NCBI GenBank assembly: GCA_947496835.1
Contig: CANMFV010000004.1
Location: 1 to 18,739 of the forward strand
DNA length: 18,739 nucleotides
Direction: 5' to 3'
DNA from: Flavobacteriales bacterium
Lineage (GTDB): Bacteria; Bacteroidota; Bacteroidia; Flavobacteriales_D; Crocinitomicaceae
The position numbers and the translations under genes are program-made. Each line of letters opens with the position of its first letter. The stretch's first letter is position 1. A model generated the notes under the pieces. That model saw nothing but the letters and a program-made list of their open reading frames with translations. It was not told the DNA's origin and did no database searches. Below are positions 1 to 7,711 of this stretch, one piece after another.

Positions 1-496
1 CTGCGAATAAACTATCCATACGATAGGAATTAACTTGTAGAATTTCACTTCCAATTGGAATGTTATTTTTATAGATGCTCTGCAAATAAAAACGCCCATT
101 TATACGAACAACAAAAAAAGGAAGAACCGCTCGATCCCTTGGGCCTAAATACAAGAAATCCCTTGGATTTAAATTGGTGTGGGAGTCTTTCAATACAGCT
201 AAATAAGCGGTAACAATTTGAATAAACTCGATCATTGTTTTCTCACTTGTACAAGAAGCCAATGCTGTCTTATAAGCTGTTACGAAAGCTTCAACTCCAC
301 AATACAAACTTGGATTTGGGTGGGTTTCAAGGATATGCTCATGCAATTGTTTTATGTCCGCTTCCATCGCCTCTGGACATATCCTTACCTGACTAATTTC
401 ATCCTTTGAGTAACGAAAATAGGAAACACAGTCTTGCGCGTTTCCAAGAAAAGGAAAAATGAACGTAAGAGCCAGTATAAATTGGTATTTATGCAT
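1..496 (-). CDS. S41-type (C-terminal processing protease-like) secreted peptidase, 5' part only
   Basis: Reading the minus strand from the ATG at 494-496 gives 165 residues with no stop before the window edge, so only the N-terminal part is visible. Residues 1-20 form a signal peptide ending in GNA before QD. The following helical region contains LHEHILETHPNP and later a conserved-looking LKDSHTNLNP. This resembles the N-terminal helical domain of S41 peptidases, where an HP motif and a D-[GS]-H-T motif are typical. A PDZ-like stretch (IPIGSEILQVNS) follows. The catalytic serine domain would lie beyond base 1 and cannot be checked. The protein probably works in the periplasm or at the cell surface. 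It is divergent from the lipoprotein gene starting at 571. Family assignment is inferred from these motifs only. Confidence 0.7.
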   Translation of the reverse strand, partial: MHKYQFILALTFIFPFLGNAQDCVSYFRYSKDEISQVRICPEAMEADIKQLHEHILETHPNPSLYCGVEAFVTAYKTALASCTSEKTMIEFIQIVTAYLAVLKDSHTNLNPRDFLYLGPRDRAVLPFFVVRINGRFYLQSIYKNNIPIGSEILQVNSYRMDSLFA

Positions 497-508
497 GAAA
501 GAGTTGTT

Positions 509-516
509 CGAAGTTA
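509..516 (-). promoter_or_regulatory. Possible -7 promoter box for the S41 peptidase gene
   Basis: On the minus strand the bases read TAACTTCG, one mismatch from the Bacteroidota -7 consensus TAnnTTTG, and end 12 bases before the ATG at 496. No TTG -33 element is evident at the usual distance. The assignment is by motif only. Confidence 0.3.
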
Positions 517-538
517 AGAGATTTAGTTGAATTAATGC

Positions 539-546
539 TACATTTG
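539..546 (+). promoter_or_regulatory. -7 promoter box for the lipoprotein/SDR pair
   Basis: TACATTTG matches the Bacteroidota -7 consensus TAnnTTTG exactly and lies 24 bases before the ATG at 571. A TTG occurs at 527-529, but it is too close to serve as a normal -33 element. The box helps to place the lipoprotein start at 571, because an earlier in-frame ATG at 535 would lie upstream of it. Confidence 0.45.
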
Positions 547-570
547 ATTCTTAAATTGCCCAAGATAAAC

Positions 571-828
571 ATGCACAAACAAACTATTTTTCTGACCCTT
601 ACAACGCTTCTCCTCCTTTCTTGTCACAGAAAAGATGAAAATTTCTGTTTATGTATGAAGAAAAGTGAAGAGGTAAATACCTTAACCGAAAAGATTTGGC
701 AATTAAAGGGTGAAAGAAAGGATAGCCTCCAACTAAAGAAATTGATTACCTCAAAAAATAAGGTATGCGATGCATATACGGCATTAAACAGCGAGGAATT
801 GTTAAAATTGAAACAGGATTGTAAGTAA
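571..828 (+). CDS. Small putative lipoprotein (85 aa)
   Basis: I do not recognise a family. The start at 571 is preferred over an in-frame ATG at 535. From 571 the protein begins with a short basic stretch (MHKQ), a hydrophobic run and a lipobox LLSC with the lipidated cysteine at residue 18, which is a standard lipoprotein signal. The mature part is charged and contains two further cysteines (FCLCMKK) and one near the C-terminus (ALNSEELLKLKQDCK). The lysine- and glutamate-rich middle is probably helical. The stop is one base before the next gene's ATG (830), so the two are probably cotranscribed. The likely location is the inner or outer membrane, facing the periplasm. Function is unknown. 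Confidence 0.65.
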   Translation: MHKQTIFLTLTTLLLLSCHRKDENFCLCMKKSEEVNTLTEKIWQLKGERKDSLQLKKLITSKNKVCDAYTALNSEELLKLKQDCK

Positions 829-829
829 A

Positions 830-1723
830 ATGGATACAACAAAAAGCGTTTTAATTGCTGGTGGATCAGGACTAATTGGAAAACAATTAACGAAGATGCT
901 CATTGAGCGTGGATACTCCGTTTATAAACTATCCCGTAATGCCGGAAAACAAGGTTACATTCAATGGGACCCGAGATTAAAAAAAGTGGATGAAAAACAT
1001 TTGGACCGAATTCACATATTAATTAACCTCGCTGGAGCGAATATTGGGGATAAGAATTGGACTACTGCACGGAAAAAAGAGTTAATTGATTCACGTGTTC
1101 AATCCACAGAATTTTTGAGTGAAATAGCTGCGAAAATGCCCAAATTAAGCTATTACATTGGGGCATCCGGAGTAAACTGTTATGATGAAAATCAGCAAAA
1201 AGTTTTTCAGGAGTCTGATGACTATGGTTCGGATTTTTTAAGCACGCTTGTTCGTGACTGGGAAACAGCCAGTGACCGCTTTTCTGGAATTTGTCCATAC
1301 ATGAAGTTGCGGATTGCTATGGTACTCTCTAATCAAGGCGGATCACTCAATGCGATGAAAGGCCCTATAAAATTCGGTTTAGGATCTCCACTAGGCACAG
1401 GAAATCAGTTTCATCCATGGATTCACATTGATGACTTATGTCGAATGATTTTATTTGGTATTGATAACAAGCTAGAAGGAACCTATAATGCAGTTGCGGA
1501 GTGCGATACGAACCGCACAATGATGAAAGGAATTGCCAAATATATGCATCGTCCATTCTTTTTACCTGCGGTCCCAAGTGCAATCTTAAAATTCTTTTTA
1601 GGTGAGCGGTCTATGCTAGTACTTGCAGATTTGCGTGTTTCAAATGAAAAAATTAAAAATACCGGCTTTGTATTTAAATACGACAAGCTTAATAAAGCAC
1701 TAAAAGTCTTGTTCTCGAAATAA
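830..1723 (+). CDS. TIGR01777-family NAD(P)-dependent SDR epimerase (YfcH-like)
   Basis: The 297-residue protein has the N-terminal Rossmann motif GGSGLIG (residues 11-17), then INLAGANIGDKNW and LIDSRVQST, which are typical of the TIGR01777/YfcH group of extended short-chain dehydrogenases. The C-terminal part (LPAVPSAILKFFLGERS, then NTGFVFKYDKLNKAL) matches the DUF1731-type tail of this group. Length is about normal for the family. The usual 'SASAVGYYG' region is altered to GASGVNCYD, which keeps one tyrosine that could be catalytic. The substrate of this family is unknown; older annotations as a cell-division inhibitor are not supported by anything visible here. It is cytosolic and starts one base after the upstream lipoprotein gene stops. 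Confidence 0.85.
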   Translation: MDTTKSVLIAGGSGLIGKQLTKMLIERGYSVYKLSRNAGKQGYIQWDPRLKKVDEKHLDRIHILINLAGANIGDKNWTTARKKELIDSRVQSTEFLSEIAAKMPKLSYYIGASGVNCYDENQQKVFQESDDYGSDFLSTLVRDWETASDRFSGICPYMKLRIAMVLSNQGGSLNAMKGPIKFGLGSPLGTGNQFHPWIHIDDLCRMILFGIDNKLEGTYNAVAECDTNRTMMKGIAKYMHRPFFLPAVPSAILKFFLGERSMLVLADLRVSNEKIKNTGFVFKYDKLNKALKVLFSK

Positions 1724-1744
1724 TTATTTATTATTTAACATTCA

Positions 1745-1761
1745 ATTTCGATCTTCGAAAT
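1745..1761. repeat. Perfect 7-bp inverted repeat upstream of phoH
   Basis: ATTTCGA, three bases (TCT), then TCGAAAT form a perfect inverted repeat between the SDR stop (1723) and the phoH-type start (1793). No T-run follows on either strand, so it is not a standard intrinsic terminator. It could be a binding site for a dimeric regulator or chance in AT-rich DNA. Confidence 0.3.
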
Positions 1762-1792
1762 CCGAAAAAAGGTACTTTCAAAGAAAAAACGA

Positions 1793-3118
1793 ATGGCTAA
1801 ATCTCAAAAAATATTCGTCCTAGACACTTCTGTCTTGCTGCATGACTTCGATTCTATCTCAAATTTTGATGAACATTACGTGGCAATTCCAATAACAGTA
1901 TTGGAAGAATTAGATAAGTTTAAAGTCGGTAACGACACGAAAAACTTCTCGGCCAGAGAGGTGATCCGTTTCATTGATAGGCTCTCGGGAAGTGGTTCAT
2001 TGCAAGAATGGATTCCACTTGGTCCTGGACTTGGTAATTTTAAAATTATCATGGAACATTCTCCGGATCAATTAAATGCGGAAGAGATCTATGGTTCACA
2101 TAAAAATGATCATAAAATCATCAATGCGGCGCTTTACTTACAAGAAAAGGAAAAACGTAAATCAGTTGTTCTGGTAACGAAGGACATTAATCTGCGCATC
2201 AAGTCGAAAGCGTTGGGATTGGTGGCTGAAGACTATCAAACTGGCAAAGTCCATTCGGATGAAATTCAAGCGTCTAGCACGTATAGCATCGATGGATTGG
2301 AATCTGCATACATCCGAGAAATTTTTACCAAAGGAAGCGTCCCAGAAGATGGAAACCTAGGAGAGAAAAAGGAAGTAAACGGATACTATATTCTTAAAAA
2401 TGGAAAAACTTCTGCACTCGCCTTCTATAACCATTTAACTGATCGTGTTGATCGCATAGAAAAGGAATTTATTTACGGAATTAAGCCAAAAAATGCAGAA
2501 CAAGCGTTTGCTTTTCACGCACTTCTAAATAATGACATCAAATTAGTTGCCTTACAAGGTGTTGCGGGAACAGGAAAAACATTACTTGCCCTAGCCGCTG
2601 CATTGGAACAACAAAAATTGTACAACCAAGTAATCTTGGCGCGACCAATCGTTCCTTTATCCAACAAAGAAATTGGATTTTTACCGGGAGATGCGAATGA
2701 TAAAATTGGTCCATATATGGAGCCACTTTGGGACAATCTCAAGTTCATTAAATCACAATTTGGCGAGAACGAAAAGAAGCACAAAGCCATAATGGAGATG
2801 CAAGATTCTGGAAAAATTATTATAACTCCGCTTGCATTCATCCGAGGAAGAAGCCTTTCCAATATTATGTTTATCATCGATGAGGCACAGAATCTAACAC
2901 CTCATGAGGTGAAAACAATCATTACGCGAGCTGGTGAAAACACCAAGATTGTCTTCACTGGGGATGTCCACCAAATTGATACGCCGTACTTAGATGAAAA
3001 CAGTAATGGATTGGCTTATTTGATTGACCGTTTAAAAGGCGAATCACTTTTTGCTCACATCAAACTGGAGAAAGGAGAACGTTCTGAACTGGCTAATCTA
3101 GCGAACGATTTACTATAA
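1793..3118 (+). CDS. PIN domain-PhoH family ATPase (PhoH2/YlaK-like)
   Basis: The 441-residue protein joins two domains. Residues 6 to about 145 form a PIN nuclease-like domain, with the conserved acidic residue D11 in FVLDTSVLLHDFDS and further acids in SHKNDHKII and TKDINLRIKSKALG. From about residue 235 to the end is the PhoH P-loop domain, with Walker A GVAGTGKT (256-263), Walker B IIDEAQN (acids D363, E364) and VFTGDVHQID. PhoH2 proteins with this layout are known in other bacteria as RNA helicase-ribonucleases; the same role here is inferred from the family. It is cytosolic. Length and domain order are normal. It is convergent with the methyltransferase gene, with only four bases between the stop codons. 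No close match to a -7 promoter box was found upstream. Confidence 0.92.
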   Translation: MAKSQKIFVLDTSVLLHDFDSISNFDEHYVAIPITVLEELDKFKVGNDTKNFSAREVIRFIDRLSGSGSLQEWIPLGPGLGNFKIIMEHSPDQLNAEEIYGSHKNDHKIINAALYLQEKEKRKSVVLVTKDINLRIKSKALGLVAEDYQTGKVHSDEIQASSTYSIDGLESAYIREIFTKGSVPEDGNLGEKKEVNGYYILKNGKTSALAFYNHLTDRVDRIEKEFIYGIKPKNAEQAFAFHALLNNDIKLVALQGVAGTGKTLLALAAALEQQKLYNQVILARPIVPLSNKEIGFLPGDANDKIGPYMEPLWDNLKFIKSQFGENEKKHKAIMEMQDSGKIIITPLAFIRGRSLSNIMFIIDEAQNLTPHEVKTIITRAGENTKIVFTGDVHQIDTPYLDENSNGLAYLIDRLKGESLFAHIKLEKGERSELANLANDLL

Positions 3119-3122
3119 AGTT

Positions 3123-3974
3123 TTATTGAATTCGAACTAATTCGCCGAAATACATGGTTTTTTCCGTTTTTGATTCCATGTACAGTTGGGAAATTGAACT
3201 CTTTTTAGTTGGGAAGTAGATGTCGATTAATTCCGTGAGAAATTCTGTGTCTACCGTAGGTGAATAGGTATTCATAATGAGGAATCCATCATCTGCTAAC
3301 AAACTAGAAGCGGTCATCATTAATTCATCGATTTTATCCTCCAATTTCCATTTTTCACCACTGGCTCCAATTCCCCATGCGGGTGGATCCATGATGATTC
3401 CTTTGTATTTGTTTTCGCGTTTTACTTCGCGCGCTGCAAATTTTAATGCATCTTCGTGTACCCACTTGATGTTTAATAATTTGCATTCTTCCATGTTTCT
3501 TTTTGCCCAATTCAAGGTAGATTTCGCAGAATCAACATGTAAAGTCTCTGCTCCTTTCATGCGTGCCATGCAAGAAGCAGCACCCGTGTAAGCGAAAAGA
3601 TTTAAAAAACGATCGTCTGCCGAAATATGTTCTTCGATAAACCGCCAATTCGCTTCTTGTTCTGGAAATAATCCGATATGTTTGAATTTTGTCAGGGAAA
3701 GCGTAAAGTTTAAACGTTGGTATTTAATGGTCCATTCACTAGGGACATTTGTCTTCAAACATTTCCATTTGCCTTGCTGTGACTTTCCTTCAATGAATTC
3801 CCAATGAGCAAGGTTTCTCCACTCTGTAAATGGCATACCACTATGGAAATACGCTTGGACTTCTGGTCGAATCGTAATGATTTTTCCCCATCGTTCTAAT
3901 TTCTTGCCACCACCAGCATCTAATAGTTCGTAATCCGCCCATGGTTCGGCATAAATTCTAGGTATTTCACTCAT
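3123..3974 (-). CDS. RlmI-like class I SAM-dependent methyltransferase
   Basis: The preferred start is the ATG at 3972-3974 (MSEIPRIYAEP, 283 aa), three bases after the upstream gene's stop; an in-frame TTG just before it is less likely. The N-terminal segment (YELLDAGGGKKLERWG, then IIIRPE-like ITIRPEVQAYF) and the catalytic domain match the COG1092/Methyltrans_SAM group. SAM-binding motif I is FLNLFAYTGAAS, an acidic residue follows in LHVDSAKS, and motif IV is DPPAWG. RlmI and RlmK in this group methylate 23S rRNA, so an RNA substrate is plausible but unproven. The N-terminal PUA domain of RlmI is absent, since this protein starts directly at the linker. It is the last gene of the minus-strand unit. 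Confidence 0.85.
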   Translation of the reverse strand: MSEIPRIYAEPWADYELLDAGGGKKLERWGKIITIRPEVQAYFHSGMPFTEWRNLAHWEFIEGKSQQGKWKCLKTNVPSEWTIKYQRLNFTLSLTKFKHIGLFPEQEANWRFIEEHISADDRFLNLFAYTGAASCMARMKGAETLHVDSAKSTLNWAKRNMEECKLLNIKWVHEDALKFAAREVKRENKYKGIIMDPPAWGIGASGEKWKLEDKIDELMMTASSLLADDGFLIMNTYSPTVDTEFLTELIDIYFPTKKSSISQLYMESKTEKTMYFGELVRIQ

Positions 3975-3977
3975 CAA

Positions 3978-4559
3978 TTAGCGCATTTTAGGCGTTTTCT
4001 TACGTCCACCCATCATTTGAGCTTGGCGCATTTGGTTTTTTGATGGCGCCATTTGCAATTGACTTTGCATCGTTTTAATTTGGTCGCGCATCATTCCGTT
4101 TTTATCTAATTTTTTAGCTTCACCTAGCAAGGCAACAGCTTCATTTTTTCTTCCTGTTTGAGCGCAAATTCCTGCCAAATGCATTCGAGCTACCGCATTG
4201 TCTTCACCTGTTCTCAAGCCAAGTTCCATCGCTCTTCTCAATAATTTCTCACTATTCGCAAAACCTAATTCTTGTCCGCCCATCACAGCTTTCAAAAATA
4301 ACACATACGCATGTTGTCTCTTCGGAAGGAACTGTGGGTGTGAAATACGGTCAATGTATTTCTTTGCTTTATCGGTATTTCCAACGCGCATTTGATTTAA
4401 AGCCAACAACACGTTTTCGTTTCTAAAAAAGGAAAGAATGATTAAAGCCGTTACGAAAACAAAGGTGATTCCCCAGCCCCAATGTCCAGTGGAAAATAGG
4501 TATACGTTAAATCCAGCAGCAACTACAGCTAAAACAATACGGATGATAAATGCAATCAT
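3978..4559 (-). CDS. Membrane protein with two N-terminal helices and TPR-like repeats
   Basis: The 193-residue protein begins with two hydrophobic segments at about residues 3-23 and 28-46, separated by a short glycine/tryptophan turn (HWGWG). The rest is soluble and helical. Segments such as ALNQMRVGNTDKAKKYIDR and AGICAQTGRKNEAVALLGEA look like degenerate tetratricopeptide repeats, which usually mediate protein contacts. The C-terminal 40 residues are rich in M, Q, K and R and look disordered. The soluble part probably faces the cytoplasm, but topology is a guess. It lies between the Rid-family gene (24 bases upstream) and the methyltransferase (3 bases downstream), so cotranscription is likely. 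I cannot assign a function. Confidence 0.75.
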   Translation of the reverse strand: MIAFIIRIVLAVVAAGFNVYLFSTGHWGWGITFVFVTALIILSFFRNENVLLALNQMRVGNTDKAKKYIDRISHPQFLPKRQHAYVLFLKAVMGGQELGFANSEKLLRRAMELGLRTGEDNAVARMHLAGICAQTGRKNEAVALLGEAKKLDKNGMMRDQIKTMQSQLQMAPSKNQMRQAQMMGGRKKTPKMR

Positions 4560-4583
4560 AAATTTTTTTTAATAGGTCAAGAA

Positions 4584-5018
4584 TTAGTCAATTGTAGCGA
4601 TACATTTTAGTTCTATCGCAATTGGAGTCGGTAGTGAGTTGATTTCACACGTTGTTCTACAAGGTAAATTGTCTTTGAAATACTCCGCATAAACTCGATT
4701 GTATACTTGGAAATCACGTTTCATGTGCACTAAAAATACGGTGACATCCACAAGTTGATCCCAACTAGAACCAGATTCTTCAAGGATGATGCGCACATTA
4801 TCAAATACACTTCTGCATTGCGCTTCGAAATCGAATTCAATGAAATTCCCGTTTTTATCTAATTTTAATCCAGGTACTGCTGAATCTGTATCATCGGAAC
4901 CGGCAACTCTTGGACCAACACCGGATAAAAAAAGTAGGTTCCCAACGCGACGAGCATGCGGATACAACCCAACAGGCTTGGGCGCTTTGTTTGTGGAAAT
5001 TCGATTTTGTTCTGACAT
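4584..5018 (-). CDS. Rid/YjgF-family deaminase, 2-aminomuconate deaminase type
   Basis: The 144-residue protein spans the whole Rid fold. It carries the signature residues of the 2-aminomuconate deaminase branch: APKPVGLYPHARRVG, LFLSGVGPR, VPGLKLD, then PCRTTCEI and LPTPIAIELKCIA. Arg121 and Glu136 fit the usual Rid substrate-binding and catalytic positions. In that branch the enzyme deaminates 2-aminomuconate in tryptophan/kynurenine or 2-nitrobenzoate breakdown. No other gene of those pathways is in this window, so the substrate is inferred from sequence type only. The ATG at 5016-5018 is chosen because a perfect -7 box lies just upstream and the family's usual length fits. An upstream in-frame TTG would fall beyond that box. 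It heads the minus-strand unit. Confidence 0.85.
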   Translation of the reverse strand: MSEQNRISTNKAPKPVGLYPHARRVGNLLFLSGVGPRVAGSDDTDSAVPGLKLDKNGNFIEFDFEAQCRSVFDNVRIILEESGSSWDQLVDVTVFLVHMKRDFQVYNRVYAEYFKDNLPCRTTCEINSLPTPIAIELKCIATID

Positions 5019-5033
5019 TTTCAATGCTTTCCG

Positions 5034-5041
5034 CAAATATA
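5034..5041 (-). promoter_or_regulatory. -7 promoter box for the Rid-TPR-methyltransferase unit
   Basis: On the minus strand the bases read TATATTTG, an exact match to TAnnTTTG, 15 bases before the ATG at 5018. A TTG (plus-strand CAA at 5065-5067) lies 23 bases further upstream, at the long end of the spacing expected for the -33 element. Confidence 0.6.
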
Positions 5042-5104
5042 CTAAAACCAATCGATTTTGCCTGCAAGATCCAAGTCCAACAAGGATACATGAAGATAAT
5101 TATG

Positions 5105-5112
5105 TAACTTCG
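5105..5112 (+). promoter_or_regulatory. Possible -7 promoter box for the glycosyltransferase pair
   Basis: TAACTTCG has one mismatch to TAnnTTTG and ends 6 bases before the ATG at 5119, which would give an almost leaderless transcript. No TTG lies at the usual -33 distance. Confidence 0.3.
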
Positions 5113-5118
5113 CTTTAC

Positions 5119-6066
5119 ATGCTGAATAAATCTGCACATATTGAACTTTCAATTGTCATTCCTACCTGTAATGAGGAAGGAAACATCTTGCCAATGTATG
5201 AACGATTGACAACGGTTATGAATGAGATTCACGTCAGTAATTTTGAATTCGTCTTTGTGGATGATGGTAGTTCGGATCAATCGTTAAGCAATATTCAAGA
5301 ATTACGCGCTAAAGATAGCCGCGTAAAATTCATTCAATTAAGCCGAAATTTCGGACATCAAAATGCACTTAAAGCAGGACTAGATCATGCTCAAGGGGCA
5401 GCGGTAATTAGTATGGATGCAGATTTACAACATCCGCCGGAGCTCATTCCAACACTTTTCGAAAAATGGAAGACTGGTTATGAAGTCGTTTATACCATTC
5501 GTAAGGATGATCAAAAAGTTCCTTTTCTCAAGAAATGGACATCGAAAGGCTTCTACCGTTTGACAAATAAATTAGCTGAGATTCCTATAGAGGAAGGAAC
5601 GGCGGATTTCCGATTGTTAGACCGAAAAGTAGTAGATTCACTCAAACAGTATTCAGAGTCTCATTTGTTTTTGAGGGGAATCATTCCTTCCTTAGGATTC
5701 AAACAAATAGGTATTCCTTACACGCCTCATGCACGCGTTTCTGGCCAGACCAAGTACTCATTTTCAAAAATGCTCAATTTTGCTTTAACTGGAATCACAT
5801 CTTCTAGTGCAAAACCACTGTATTTTTCCATTTATACTGGTTTGTTTTTTGCGCTTTTGGCCTTTTTATATGGATTGTATGCTATTTACCTTGCTGCTTT
5901 TACAAGCGAGGCAATTACTGGTTGGACCTCTATTATCGCATCAATCTTGTTTATCGGTGGGATCCAATTGATTATGATTGGAATTTTAGGAATTTACTTA
6001 GGTAAGTTATTTATTCAAAGTAAAAATCGTCCGCTCTATTTGATTACTGAAAAAGAACTAGACTGA
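5119..6066 (+). CDS. GtrB/DPM1-like polyprenyl-phosphate glycosyltransferase (GT2)
   Basis: The 315-residue protein starts at the ATG at 5119, just before the conserved ELSIVIPTCNEEGN. The reading frame stays open 111 codons further upstream, but that part runs antisense through the Rid gene and lacks family similarity. GT2 features in order are FVFVDDGSSD (acids 48-49), the DAD metal-binding motif at 100-102, GTADFRLLDR, and GQTKY (209-213), followed by two membrane helices at about 233-260 and 270-298. This is the layout of GtrB, ArnC and related enzymes that move a sugar from a nucleotide donor to undecaprenyl phosphate on the cytoplasmic face. The sugar cannot be told from sequence. Its stop overlaps the next gene's ATG by one base (TGATG), which argues for coupled translation. 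Confidence 0.9.
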   Translation: MLNKSAHIELSIVIPTCNEEGNILPMYERLTTVMNEIHVSNFEFVFVDDGSSDQSLSNIQELRAKDSRVKFIQLSRNFGHQNALKAGLDHAQGAAVISMDADLQHPPELIPTLFEKWKTGYEVVYTIRKDDQKVPFLKKWTSKGFYRLTNKLAEIPIEEGTADFRLLDRKVVDSLKQYSESHLFLRGIIPSLGFKQIGIPYTPHARVSGQTKYSFSKMLNFALTGITSSSAKPLYFSIYTGLFFALLAFLYGLYAIYLAAFTSEAITGWTSIIASILFIGGIQLIMIGILGIYLGKLFIQSKNRPLYLITEKELD

Positions 6067-7655
6067 TGATCACCAAACTACTAAATTTGCCAATAAGGTA
6101 TCAAGCATTGCTGTTACTTATGGTACTTTTTTCGCTGTATGGTGTGTTCGATCATTTTTTTGATGGGATTTTACCCATACATGAATGGCGAAAAACAGAT
6201 TCCCTGTCAATTGCGTTAAATTATGCCAAGGGCGCTCCTTTTCTGGAACCACAAACACAATTGATTTTAGCGAATGGCACACGCAATGCTACTTCGGAAT
6301 TCCCCATTATTTATTTCATTCTCGGAAAATTATGGCAGGTATTTGGTCATCACGAGTGGATGTCTAAAGCCCTTTCGATTTCTATTCTTTTTATTGCGAT
6401 ATCTCTATTTAGCGATGTCATGGAATTTCTCTTCCAACAAAAAAGGAAAGCCCTTCTCTTCGTTTTTTTGATCGCGAGTTCTCCTGTCCTATTGTTTTAC
6501 TCTGATTCCATATTACCCAACGTCTTTGCTTTTGCCTTTGTCCTTTTGGGAGCATTTGGAACCTTTCATTTTATTCGTTCTAAACAAGTGTTTTGGTTAG
6601 GATTTCTCACCTTGTTTTTCGCATTAGCGGTATTGTTGAAAATAACAACATTGATTTGCTTACTCTCCTTTGGTGGCGCTTACTTTTTCTATACACTAGT
6701 GAATCAAAATCAATCATTTAAAGCACAGTCTTATTTTTGGTTTTCGTTCCTTCTTTCCTTTATCTTGATTTTGGTGACAAGTTACCTTTGGTATTCCTAC
6801 GCCATTCGTTATAACGAAAAAGTCGGTTCGGATTTATTTTCTACAACTGTTCGTCCAATCTGGGAAGTAGATGCCGAAACACGTAAAGCAATTTGGAAGC
6901 AATTTTGGAAACACATGCTCCCCGGACTTTTCCATCCGAGTATGTTGTTTCTGTCCGTGCTATTCTTTGGTTATGCCACTTGGAAAAAATGGGTTCATTC
7001 CTATGTGATTTGGCTAGTCATTATTGGTTTATTGGGATTAGTTGCTTATTTCATCCTTTGGTTCTGGGTTTTTGATGTTCATGATTATTACCTCATAGAA
7101 ATGTTGTTTTTCCCGCTCATTCTTTTCTATGTATTGATTCAATTTGGAGGTCGAATAAGCAGATCTGAAAATAACCGACGCATTATTTTTGGCTCATGGA
7201 TTGCCCTTGTTTTTTTTCAAGCAATATCCTTGGCTCATTGGTCTTTTGGAAAGGAAAACATCTTAACGAAAAACACTCCGTTTGTCAGTCAATTTGTGAA
7301 AGGAAATTGGGGTTATTTTCATTTTTATCACCGCGAGCACCTTGGTCAGCTACAAGCTTGTGCGAAAGAAATCCAACAAATTATCCCCAAAAGCGACACC
7401 ATTCTTTGTTTATCAGATTCTTCACCTAATATTCAGTTATATACGTTAGGAAGAATTGGCTTCACTCACTTCAGCTTGCGTGAACCATATCCAAATGAGA
7501 CAGAACAAGTCAAACAGATTATTCGAAAAGGAGCTAACTTTGCGGTAGTGATTCATGAAGCGAATTGGGAACCCAACAAAGATTGGGAACCATTTTTAAC
7601 TAAACCCGTTTTCCAAAAAGGCAACGTCTATGTATTTGATCTGCGTAATTTTTAA
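6066..7655 (+). CDS. Polytopic GT-C-type glycosyltransferase-like membrane protein
   Basis: The 529-residue protein has about ten or more hydrophobic segments spread from residue 12 to about 400, followed by a soluble C-terminal part. After the first helix comes a loop with IHEWRKTDSLSIALNYAKG, resembling the first outer loop of GT-C enzymes (ArnT, GT39 and GT83 types), where an acidic residue acts in catalysis. These enzymes use a polyprenyl-phosphate sugar and act on the periplasmic side. The gene overlaps the GtrB-like gene by one base. The pair therefore looks like donor synthesis plus transfer onto lipid A, a glycan or a protein. The exact family, acceptor and sugar are not determined, and a flippase or other membrane role is possible. 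Confidence 0.7.
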   Translation: MITKLLNLPIRYQALLLLMVLFSLYGVFDHFFDGILPIHEWRKTDSLSIALNYAKGAPFLEPQTQLILANGTRNATSEFPIIYFILGKLWQVFGHHEWMSKALSISILFIAISLFSDVMEFLFQQKRKALLFVFLIASSPVLLFYSDSILPNVFAFAFVLLGAFGTFHFIRSKQVFWLGFLTLFFALAVLLKITTLICLLSFGGAYFFYTLVNQNQSFKAQSYFWFSFLLSFILILVTSYLWYSYAIRYNEKVGSDLFSTTVRPIWEVDAETRKAIWKQFWKHMLPGLFHPSMLFLSVLFFGYATWKKWVHSYVIWLVIIGLLGLVAYFILWFWVFDVHDYYLIEMLFFPLILFYVLIQFGGRISRSENNRRIIFGSWIALVFFQAISLAHWSFGKENILTKNTPFVSQFVKGNWGYFHFYHREHLGQLQACAKEIQQIIPKSDTILCLSDSSPNIQLYTLGRIGFTHFSLREPYPNETEQVKQIIRKGANFAVVIHEANWEPNKDWEPFLTKPVFQKGNVYVFDLRNF

Positions 7656-7711
7656 CTAAAATATTTAATTTCTACCCAATTTAATCTTTAAACCTACGTT
7701 ATACTGACAAC

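Noticed and set aside
218..409. A 63-codon plus-strand open frame near the left edge.
   Set aside because: It is antisense to the S41-type peptidase frame, which is open over the whole region and has a signal peptide and family motifs.
2515..2877. A 120-codon minus-strand open frame inside the PIN-PhoH gene.
   Set aside because: It is antisense to the conserved P-loop domain, has no family features, and is explained by codon use on the coding strand.
4786..5118. A plus-strand frame open in phase with the GT2 gene, which would extend that protein by 111 residues.
   Set aside because: It runs antisense through the well-supported Rid-family gene and across its promoter, and the extra residues do not resemble the GT2 family. 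The ATG at 5119 sits just before the conserved N-terminus.
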